Under the pieces are notes generated by a model that had not been told where the DNA came from, did not search any database, and saw only the letters and a list, made by a program, of their open reading frames with translations. A program made the translations under genes and the position numbers. Shown in pieces: positions 5,819 to 10,855 of a DNA stretch of 10,855 bases (within the stretch, counting starts at the first letter, position 1; every line of letters begins with the position of its first letter). Origin of the DNA: Archangium sp. (GTDB lineage Bacteria; Myxococcota; Myxococcia; Myxococcales; Myxococcaceae); contig JAEUJR010000426.1 of NCBI GenBank assembly GCA_016793585.1, positions 1-10,855 of the forward strand. Reading direction: 5' to 3'.

Positions 5819-5857
5819 CGACGATCCGCGAACCGGGCGCTCCTTCACGGATCGTCG
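5819..5857 (-). terminator. Hairpin after the DUF2914-like gene, possible terminator
   Basis: CGACGATCCG (5819-5828) and CGGATCGTCG (5848-5857) are perfect 10-bp complementary arms around a 19-nt loop. The hairpin begins 9 nt after the stop codon of the minus-strand gene 5867-6370. No T-run follows on either strand, so it is not a classical intrinsic terminator. It may stabilise the 3' end or work with Rho, and could serve the convergent plus-strand transcript too. Confidence 0.45.
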
Positions 5858-5866
5858 GGAAGGCGT

Positions 5867-6370
5867 TCAGTCCGTGACGGTGAAGGTGGTCGAGCCGAGT
5901 TCCTTCCCCTCACCCTGAACGATCTTGATCGTCCACTTGCCCGCCTTCGGAGGCGTGTGTGCGCGCCACGTGCGCGTACGAGCGAGGCCTTCGACCGTGA
6001 AGTCCGTCGTCTGACGCACTTCGTTGCCAAGCAGCCACTGCACCTTGAGGTCCTCGTACTTGCCGCCCTTGGGGCAGAAGAACTGAATCCACGCGTTGAC
6101 GGTGGTGGCCTTCTTCACGGGGCCGGTGACGGGCTCGATGCAGGTGAAGATGGTCGGGCTGCCCTTGGTCTGGTCGACCTTCAAGCACGCGACGACGTCG
6201 AGCAGGGCAGGGCCGCGGTCCTTGCCGTTGTCCTGGTAGTCCATCACGCGCTTGATCTCGTCGGCCGACGGCGGAGGCGGGCCAGCAGGGGCGGCAGGCG
6301 CCGGATCCTGGGCGAAAGCGAGCGACGCAGCGACCACGGCAGCTGAAAACAACAGGCGATTCGAGTTCAT
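5867..6370 (-). CDS. Secreted DUF2914-like protein
   Basis: 167 residues, function unknown. A signal peptide covers 1-20 (Arg5, hydrophobic 6-19, cut after Ala-Phe-Ala before Gln21). A Pro/Ala-rich linker follows to about 34, then one beta-rich domain. Its C-terminal half has features typical of DUF2914: a Trp-containing strand with 'WLLGNEV', a 'TRTWRAHTPPKAGKW' segment and a closing 'GKELGSTTFTV' strand. Three cysteines (62, 77, 99) lie in the N-terminal half and could form a disulfide in the periplasm or outside. The start ATG at 6368-6370 has GGGGG 5 nt upstream on the minus strand. The gene is divergent from the SIMPL gene across 103 bp that probably contain both promoters. It is followed by a strong hairpin and appears monocistronic. 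Confidence 0.75.
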   Translation of the reverse strand: MNSNRLLFSAAVVAASLAFAQDPAPAAPAGPPPPSADEIKRVMDYQDNGKDRGPALLDVVACLKVDQTKGSPTIFTCIEPVTGPVKKATTVNAWIQFFCPKGGKYEDLKVQWLLGNEVRQTTDFTVEGLARTRTWRAHTPPKAGKWTIKIVQGEGKELGSTTFTVTD

Positions 6371-6381
6371 GAGACCCCCAG

Positions 6382-6408
6382 GGAGAATGAAAAAGCGGGC
6401 GGAGAATG
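6382..6408. repeat. 8-bp direct repeat upstream of the DUF2914-like gene
   Basis: GGAGAATG occurs at 6382-6389 and again at 6401-6408, 19 bp apart centre to centre. Both copies lie within 40 bp of the start of the minus-strand gene. Paired sites near two helical turns apart suggest an operator, but no regulator is identifiable. Confidence 0.35.
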
Positions 6409-6420
6409 CCTGAGAAACGC

Positions 6421-6462
6421 CGGGCGTCGGCAGAAAATCAGATCGTCAGTCGCTGCCGCCCG
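6421..6462 (+). promoter_or_regulatory. Bulged hairpin just upstream of the SIMPL gene
   Basis: CGGGCG-tcg-GCAG (6421-6433) pairs with CTGCCGCCCG (6453-6462), giving a 10-bp stem with a 3-nt bulge and a 19-nt loop. It ends 11 nt before the ATG at 6474. That region shows no Shine-Dalgarno sequence. It may be part of the 5' leader and affect translation, or be a dyad in the divergent promoter region. Confidence 0.35.
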
Positions 6463-6473
6463 TTGATGGCGCC

Positions 6474-7079
6474 ATGCACTCGATTCTCGCGCTCGCCTTG
6501 TCGGTCTCCGCTGCCCAGACCGTGACCTTCGATGGAACCCAGCTCACCATCACCAGCCAGCTCCAGCGCCAGATTCCCGCCGAGGTCGATGTGCTGCTGC
6601 TTCAGCTCTCGGCCAACGATCCCCGCGAGTGGGACGCGGCGATCATGACCGTGACCGATGGCGAGACGCGCGTTCGGAAGCTGCTCGAGAAGGAAGAGCC
6701 CGGCGCGACGGTGAGAACCCTTTCGCAGTCGGCGACGGTGACTCCGCCCAACGGTGGCAGCGCCACGCTCCAACTCGAGGTGAGGCTGCCCGTTCGGGCG
6801 AAGACGCCGCTCATCGCCAGCCGACTCGCCATGATTCGCGGTGTCACCTCGCTCACGACCACGCACGACATCGCCGATCGGTCGAAGGCGCTGTCGGAGA
6901 ACCGCCGGGAGGCGCTGGCAGCCGCTCGCGCGAAGGCCGAGGACTACGCCTCTGGCATCGGTCGAAAGCTGGGCAAGACCTTGAGCCTGGTCGAAAACGG
7001 TGAGTCGATTCAGCCCGCGTACGCAGGGCTCTTCCTCACCGCCAACAGCACGCTGACGCTGAAGTTCGCGGTCGAGTAA
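6474..7079 (+). CDS. SIMPL-domain (DUF541) protein, exported
   Basis: 201 residues. Family members (e.g. E. coli YggE) are exported proteins of poorly defined role, some linked to stress tolerance. A very short signal-like stretch covers residues 1-14. The best family match is the helical C-terminal block at 145-177, with the spaced Ala pattern '[23 protein letters not shown]' followed by a 'LSLVENG' strand, and a closing beta strand 'TLTLKFAVE'. The N-terminal two thirds alternate strands and helices as expected but are shorter than usual, and the protein is somewhat below the typical 220-250 residues. The ATG at 6474 has no visible Shine-Dalgarno sequence and no in-frame alternative close upstream; an ATG at 6466 is out of frame. 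It is divergent from the DUF2914-like gene and ends 53 nt before lepA, which seems to have its own promoter. Confidence 0.7.
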   Translation: MHSILALALSVSAAQTVTFDGTQLTITSQLQRQIPAEVDVLLLQLSANDPREWDAAIMTVTDGETRVRKLLEKEEPGATVRTLSQSATVTPPNGGSATLQLEVRLPVRAKTPLIASRLAMIRGVTSLTTTHDIADRSKALSENRREALAAARAKAEDYASGIGRKLGKTLSLVENGESIQPAYAGLFLTANSTLTLKFAVE

Positions 7080-7092
7080 CGCCTCGCGCTCG

Positions 7093-7122
7093 TTGGCTTT
7101 CCCACAGGCTCGATGCTACGGG
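7093..7122 (+). promoter_or_regulatory. Candidate lepA promoter, near-leaderless
   Basis: TTGGCT (7093-7098) and TACGGG (7117-7122) are separated by 18 bp. Transcription would begin only a few bases before the lepA ATG at 7133, where no Shine-Dalgarno sequence is seen. The -10 match is weak. Confidence 0.35.
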
Positions 7123-7132
7123 CCACGGCAGC

Positions 7133-8947
7133 ATGCCGTCCGAGAACGCCCACATTCGCAACTTCTGCATCATCGCCCACATCGATCACGGCAAGTCGAC
7201 GCTCGCCGATCGCCTGCTCGAGAAGACAGGCACCGTCTCGAAGCGCGAGTCGCAGGCTCAGTTCCTCGACAACATGGACATCGAGCGTGAGCGCGGCATC
7301 ACGATCAAGGCCCAGTCCGTGCGCATGAAGTACACGGCGAAAGACGGGCAGAACTACATCCTCAACCTCATCGACACGCCGGGGCACGTCGACTTCGCGT
7401 ACGAGGTGAGCCGCTCGCTCGCCGCGTGTGAAGGTGCGCTGCTCGTCGTCGATGCGACCCAGGGCGTCGAGGCCCAGACGCTCGCGAACGTCTACATGGC
7501 GCTCGAGCACGACCTCACGATCATTCCCGTCATCAACAAGATCGATCTGCCTTCGGCCGACGTCGACCGCACGAAAGCGGAGATCGAAGACGTGATCGGC
7601 CTCGACGCGTCGGTCGCCGTGCCGGTCTCGGCCAAAGAAGGCCTCAACATCGAAGACCTGCTCGAGACCATCGTGAAGGTCGTGCCGCCTCCGTCGGGCA
7701 GCCAGGAGAACCCGCTCAAGGCCCTCGTCTTCGACAGCTGGTACGACAACTACCGCGGCGTCGTGATGCTGGTGCGCGTGCTCGAGGGCGCGATGTCGAT
7801 CGCCCAGAAGATTCGCCTCTGGTCGAACCAGAAGCCCTTCGAGGTGCAGGAGCTCGGCGTCATCGCGCCGTTCGCGACGCCGGTGAAACGGCTCATGGCG
7901 GGAGAGGTCGGCATTCTCGTCGCCAACGTCAAGGAGCTCGCCGACGCCAAGGTCGGCGACACCATCACCGACGACGCGCGGCCGACCGATGCTCCGTTCC
8001 CCGGCTTCAAAGAAGTGAAGCCGATGGTGTTCTCTGGCGTGTTCCCCGTCGACGCCGCCGACTACGAGAACCTGCGCGACGCGCTCATCAAGCTCAGCCT
8101 CAATGACTCGGCCTTCACGTACGAGCCCGAGAGCTCGACGGCGCTCGGCTTCGGGTACCGCTGCGGCTACCTCGGCCTGCTGCACATGGAGATCGTTCAG
8201 GAGCGCCTCGAGCGCGAGTACAACCTGAACCTCATCTCCACCGCGCCGAGCGTCGTTTACAAGGTCTTCACGCACGGCGGCGGCGAGCCCATGTTCGTCG
8301 ACAACCCGGCGAAGCTGCCTCCGGTGCAGCAGATCGAGCACCTCGAGGAGCCGTTCCTCACCTGCCACATTCACGTGCCCAACGAACACCTCGGCGCGAT
8401 CCTCGGCCTGTGCCAGGAGCGCCGCGGCATTCAGAAGGCCATCGACTACATCGGCAGCTCGGGCACGCGCGTGCGCGTCACCTACGACATGCCGCTCGCC
8501 GAAGTGGTGTTCGACTTCTTCGACAAGATGAAGAGCGTCAGCCGCGGCTACGCCTCGCTCGACTACGAGCTCGCGGGCTACCAGACCAGCGAGCTGGTGA
8601 AGCTCGACATCTTGATCAACGGTGAGATCGTCGACGCGCTGTCGATCATCGTGCACCGCGAGCGCGCGTATTACCGGGGCCGCGAGGTCTGCGAGAAGCT
8701 GAAGGAAGTGATCCCCCGCCAGATGTTCGAGGTCGCGATTCAGGCGGCCATCGGCAGCAAGGTGATCTCGCGTGAGACGGTCTCGGCCATTCGCAAGAAC
8801 GTGCTCGCCAAGTGCTACGGCGGCGACATCTCGCGAAAGCGCAAGCTCCTCGAGAAGCAGAAAGAGGGCAAGAAGCGCATGAAGCAGGTCGGCTCGGTCG
8901 AGCTGCCGCAGGAGGCCTTCCTCGCCGTGTTGAAGTCGGAGAACTGA
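7133..8947 (+). CDS. lepA: Elongation factor 4 (LepA), translational GTPase
   Basis: 604 residues, full family length (about 600). It is a ribosome-associated GTPase resembling EF-G that acts in initiation/elongation fidelity or back-translocation. The GTPase motifs are complete: G1 AHIDHGKST at 15-23, G2 with GITIKAQ at 55-61 (Thr57), G3 DTPGHVDF at 81-88 with catalytic-type His85, G4 NKID at 135-138, and G5 SAKEG shortly after. EF-G-like domains II, III and V follow. The LepA-specific C-terminal domain carries the basic stretch '[20 protein letters not shown]' and the conserved 'PQEAFLAVL' ending. There is no EF-G domain IV, which separates it from fusA. The ATG at 7133 aligns with the usual LepA N terminus a few residues before '[13 protein letters not shown]'. 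lepB begins 1 nt after the stop, indicating co-transcription and close translational linkage. Confidence 0.98.
   Translation: MPSENAHIRNFCIIAHIDHGKSTLADRLLEKTGTVSKRESQAQFLDNMDIERERGITIKAQSVRMKYTAKDGQNYILNLIDTPGHVDFAYEVSRSLAACEGALLVVDATQGVEAQTLANVYMALEHDLTIIPVINKIDLPSADVDRTKAEIEDVIGLDASVAVPVSAKEGLNIEDLLETIVKVVPPPSGSQENPLKALVFDSWYDNYRGVVMLVRVLEGAMSIAQKIRLWSNQKPFEVQELGVIAPFATPVKRLMAGEVGILVANVKELADAKVGDTITDDARPTDAPFPGFKEVKPMVFSGVFPVDAADYENLRDALIKLSLNDSAFTYEPESSTALGFGYRCGYLGLLHMEIVQERLEREYNLNLISTAPSVVYKVFTHGGGEPMFVDNPAKLPPVQQIEHLEEPFLTCHIHVPNEHLGAILGLCQERRGIQKAIDYIGSSGTRVRVTYDMPLAEVVFDFFDKMKSVSRGYASLDYELAGYQTSELVKLDILINGEIVDALSIIVHRERAYYRGREVCEKLKEVIPRQMFEVAIQAAIGSKVISRETVSAIRKNVLAKCYGGDISRKRKLLEKQKEGKKRMKQVGSVELPQEAFLAVLKSEN
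8938..8941 (+). promoter_or_regulatory. Ribosome binding site supporting the lepB GTG start
   Basis: GGAG, 7 nt before the GTG at 8949, lies in the last codons of lepA. It supports translation of the long N-terminal extension of LepB rather than a later internal start. Confidence 0.55.
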
Positions 8948-8948
8948 C

Positions 8949-10265
8949 GTGGCGGAAGAGTCGACGGCATCGAAGGCTCCCGACGCGAAGTCGCTGGGAG
9001 ACGCGGCAAAGGCGACGCTCACGGCAGACGATCTTCGCGCCCTCTCGAAGGTTCGGTGGATCGAGCGGCTCAAGTCGTTGTGGGCGCCCGTCACCGTGCT
9101 CGCGCTGGTCTTCCTCGTCTATCTCACCATCGTCGAGTTCTCGGTCTGCACGTACTTGTGGCTGCAGCTGCCGATGAAGGTGTTCGGGCTTGCCTGCGTG
9201 ATCTGGTGGGCGGCGCTCGTCGGCCTTCGCTACCTCGCCAGACCGTGGGAGGCGCTGCGCATGGCCCGCCACGAGGCCGAGGAGCTGCTCGCCGAGGTCG
9301 AAGGCGCCGCGAACAAGCACCGCGCCGCGCTCAAGGAGTCTGCGTGGGCCGAGCTCGCCGAGCGCTCGGCGTCGCTCGCGAAGGAGCTCGCCACGGGCTC
9401 GGTCGACAAGCTCAAGGAGTCGACGCGAAAGCTGTCGGACTCGCACGACAAACACCTCGCGAAGCTGAAGTCGTCAGGGTGGATGGAGACCGGCTCGGGG
9501 CTCGTGAAGGCCCTCGCCATCGCTCTGCTGGTGCGCTCGATCTTCCTCGAGCCCTTCAAGATCCCGTCGGGCTCGATGATGCCCACGCTCGAGATCGGCG
9601 ATCAGGTCTTCGTGAACAAGTTCATCTACGGCGTGCGCCTGCCGTTCACGAACACCGTGCCCTTCGTGATCGTTCGCCCGCCGAAGCGCGGCGACGTGAT
9701 CGTCTTCAACAACCCCGTCTCGCCCGACAAGGACTACATCAAGCGGGTGGTGGCCATCGGCGGCGACACGCTCGCGTTCCAGGGCCGCGAGATTCGCATC
9801 AACGGGCAGAAGCTCGAGGCGACGCTCGAAGAGGCCACGCACACGCAGTGGGATCAGCGCTATTCGCTCAGTCACCCCCGCATGTGGACGACCGACGACT
9901 GGTACACCACCGAGTCGAGCCTGCTCAAAGAGAAGCTCGACGGCGTGACCCACTGGATCCTCAACGACCCCCGCCACCCACGCGATCGTGACGGCGAGGT
10001 GAAGGTGCCCGAGGGCTCGGTCTTCGTCATGGGAGACAACCGCGACAACTCCGAAGACAGCCGGTTCGGTCTCGGCGGCGGTTCGGGCAGCTGGGAGTTC
10101 GTGCCCCACGGTCACATCAAGGGCAAAGCGACGGTGATCTGGCTCGCCCTCGGACGAGGCGGGGTGCTCAGCAACATCTTCGGTGGCACTGGCTTCCGCA
10201 CCGATCGCCTCTTCCAGCCGATGGAGTTGTGCGGCGCAGAGTCCGCGCCCGTCGTTCCGAAGTGA
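8949..10265 (+). CDS. lepB: Type I signal peptidase with long N-terminal extension
   Basis: 438 residues; an inner-membrane protease that removes signal peptides from exported proteins. The catalytic dyad is visible: Ser209 in 'IPSGSMMPTL' and Lys265 in 'DYIKRVVAIGGD'. Box E GDNRDNSEDSRF is at 362-373, followed by the usual C-terminal strand. A membrane helix at about 185-199 directly precedes the catalytic domain. Unusually, about 175 residues come before it: a polar start, two hydrophobic helices (about 46-63 and 76-94), and a charged, probably helical stretch (about 100-176) rich in Glu, Lys and Ala. An insert between Lys265 and Box E (about 297-348) contains many Trp and charged residues. 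The protein is longer than E. coli LepB (324). The GTG start has GGAG 7 nt upstream and sits 1 nt after lepA. Confidence 0.96.
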   Translation: MAEESTASKAPDAKSLGDAAKATLTADDLRALSKVRWIERLKSLWAPVTVLALVFLVYLTIVEFSVCTYLWLQLPMKVFGLACVIWWAALVGLRYLARPWEALRMARHEAEELLAEVEGAANKHRAALKESAWAELAERSASLAKELATGSVDKLKESTRKLSDSHDKHLAKLKSSGWMETGSGLVKALAIALLVRSIFLEPFKIPSGSMMPTLEIGDQVFVNKFIYGVRLPFTNTVPFVIVRPPKRGDVIVFNNPVSPDKDYIKRVVAIGGDTLAFQGREIRINGQKLEATLEEATHTQWDQRYSLSHPRMWTTDDWYTTESSLLKEKLDGVTHWILNDPRHPRDRDGEVKVPEGSVFVMGDNRDNSEDSRFGLGGGSGSWEFVPHGHIKGKATVIWLALGRGGVLSNIFGGTGFRTDRLFQPMELCGAESAPVVPK

Positions 10266-10270
10266 GTTGC

Positions 10271-10300
10271 TTGACGGGTGTGCGGCGAGGCCGCTACAGC
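10271..10300 (+). promoter_or_regulatory. Candidate promoter for the DUF4845-like gene and carA, leaderless
   Basis: TTGACG (10271-10276) and TACAGC (10295-10300) are 18 bp apart. The -35 matches the sigma-70 consensus at five of six bases; the -10 is weaker. The next ATG is at 10308, about where transcription would start, and no Shine-Dalgarno sequence precedes it. Confidence 0.45.
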
Positions 10301-10307
10301 CTTCGCC

Positions 10308-10718
10308 ATGCGGACCTTCCTCGGCTACGTCCTCGCCCTCGCGGTGATCGCTGGTCTCTGGGCCGTGATCACGTTCGCGCCGTACTACCTCGATCACTTC
10401 GACGTGAAGGACGTGTTCAACAGCACCTTCAACCAGTTCCGAGACACGGGCCCCGAGCACATCAAAGAGCGGCTCGTGGCCAACCTCGACAACCTGCCCT
10501 GGCCGAAACACGACGAAGTCGACGAGTTCGGCGAGACGAAGTCGGTGAAGGGCTTCGGGCTGCCCGAAGAGGCCATCACCGTCGATTTCAACGATCAGAC
10601 CAAGGTGCTCGACCTGCGGCTCGAGTACTCGCGAACGGTGCCGTTGCGGCCGTTCGACAAGGTGCACGTGTTGAAGTTCGTGCTTCACCGCAAAGAGAAG
10701 CCCCCAAACGTCTACTGA
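10308..10718 (+). CDS. Small membrane protein, DUF4845-like
   Basis: 136 residues, function unknown. One N-terminal membrane helix (about 5-23, after Arg2) is followed by '[13 protein letters not shown]' and a soluble domain of about 110 residues with a long helix, then strands. The layout (helix, 'P-Y-Y-L' entry, a segment like '[14 protein letters not shown]', then '[13 protein letters not shown]') resembles DUF4845, a family often encoded next to lepB. Both sequence impression and position therefore agree, but this is not a motif-level proof. The ATG at 10308 is preferred over a start at 10278 because it opens with the membrane helix and lies just after a promoter-like pair; the ten extra residues would overlap that promoter. 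It follows lepB by 42 nt and precedes carA by 10 nt. Confidence 0.75.
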   Translation: MRTFLGYVLALAVIAGLWAVITFAPYYLDHFDVKDVFNSTFNQFRDTGPEHIKERLVANLDNLPWPKHDEVDEFGETKSVKGFGLPEEAITVDFNDQTKVLDLRLEYSRTVPLRPFDKVHVLKFVLHRKEKPPNVY

Positions 10719-10728
10719 GGCAGGTCAC

Positions 10729-10855
10729 GTGAAAAGAGCAGTGTTGGCCCTGGCTGATGGCAGCGTCTTCGAAGGTCGTGGCTTCGGGGGCGTCGAGCCC
10801 TCTCTCGGAGAGGTCGTCTTCAACACCTCGATGTCGGGGTACCAGGAGATCCTCA
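10729..10855 (+). CDS. carA: Carbamoyl-phosphate synthase small subunit, N-terminal fragment (cut by right edge)
   Basis: Only the first 42 codons are inside the window. CarA is the glutamine amidotransferase subunit that supplies ammonia to CarB for carbamoyl phosphate, used in pyrimidine and arginine synthesis. The visible part matches the CarA N terminus: '[15 protein letters not shown]' (6-20), then '[16 protein letters not shown]' (27-42), the hallmark just before 'TDPSY'. The GTG start at 10729-10731 has AGG/GAGG-type sites at 10717-10724 that overlap the stop of the preceding gene, with 4 nt before the start. Spacing of 10 nt implies co-transcription with the DUF4845-like gene. No leader peptide or PyrR-type attenuator is seen in the short gap. 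The glutaminase Cys lies beyond the edge. Confidence 0.95.
   Translation, partial: MKRAVLALADGSVFEGRGFGGVEPSLGEVVFNTSMSGYQEIL

Larger units (their letters stand above)
5521..5866. other. Convergent intergenic region without a gene
   Basis: 346 bp between two converging stop codons. Open frames exist on both strands here only because the GC-rich repeat lacks stops; their translations are Arg/Ala-rich, lack ribosome sites and change frame with the repeat period. The content that can be supported is the 43-bp repeat, one palindrome and one hairpin, listed separately. Confidence 0.6.

Noticed and set aside
5324..5848. Several overlapping open frames on both strands in the convergent gap
   Set aside because: The 43-bp repeat is stop-poor in every frame. 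The frames lack ribosome sites and have Arg/Ala/Pro-rich products that shift frame with each unit.
7010..9094. Minus-strand open frame of 694 codons opposite lepA
   Set aside because: lepA is certain on the plus strand. The antisense product is His/Asp/Arg/Val-rich and spans the lepA-lepB junction and the end of the SIMPL gene.
9474..10688. Minus-strand open frame opposite lepB and the DUF4845-like gene
   Set aside because: It is a shadow of two real plus-strand genes, has no ribosome site and matches no family.

Overview
The window looks like a chromosomal segment of a myxobacterium (Myxococcota) or close relative. The DNA is GC-rich with strong G/C bias at third codon positions, genes are densely packed, and a 6-phosphofructokinase gene lies directly upstream of a membrane-anchored Ser/Thr kinase. 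That pair matches the pfk-pkn4 operon described in Myxococcus xanthus, where Pkn4 phosphorylates Pfk. Nothing in the window looks like phage, an insertion sequence or a recent island.

Left part, minus strand, reading from about 4781 down to 1: a 59-residue cysteine-rich secreted peptide, a small two-TPR cytoplasmic protein, 6-phosphofructokinase (pfkA), a Pkn4-like kinase with a C-terminal PEGA-type region, an exported TPR/membrane protein, and the first 36 codons of an FHA-domain protein cut by the window edge. From pfkA to the FHA gene the spacings are 6 nt, a 4-nt overlap and 28 nt, so these four are very probably one transcript. It would couple a glycolytic enzyme to a kinase, a possible envelope partner and a phosphothreonine reader.

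Centre: a plus-strand gene (4858-5520) for a bitopic membrane protein of unknown function converges on a minus-strand gene (5867-6370) for a secreted DUF2914-like protein. The 346-nt convergent gap holds a degenerate tandem repeat with a period of about 43 bp, a near-perfect palindrome and a strong hairpin next to the DUF2914-like stop codon. That gene is divergent from a plus-strand SIMPL/DUF541 gene across 103 bp that contain a bulged hairpin and a direct repeat.

Right part, plus strand: lepA (EF4), lepB (type I signal peptidase with a long N-terminal extension), a small DUF4845-like membrane protein, and the start of carA (carbamoyl-phosphate synthase small subunit), cut by the right edge. 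lepA/lepB are 1 nt apart and the DUF4845-like gene/carA 10 nt apart. The lepA-lepB-DUF4845 order resembles the familiar gammaproteobacterial arrangement, with carA where rnc would be expected.

Internal operon genes mostly show clear Shine-Dalgarno sequences. lepA and the DUF4845-like gene lack one and have promoter-like -35/-10 pairs so close to the start codon that their transcripts would be leaderless or nearly so. No tRNA, rRNA, CRISPR array or transposase was found. The most unusual items are the 43-bp repeat region, the cysteine-rich peptide, the kinase-PFK-TPR-FHA cluster and the extended signal peptidase.
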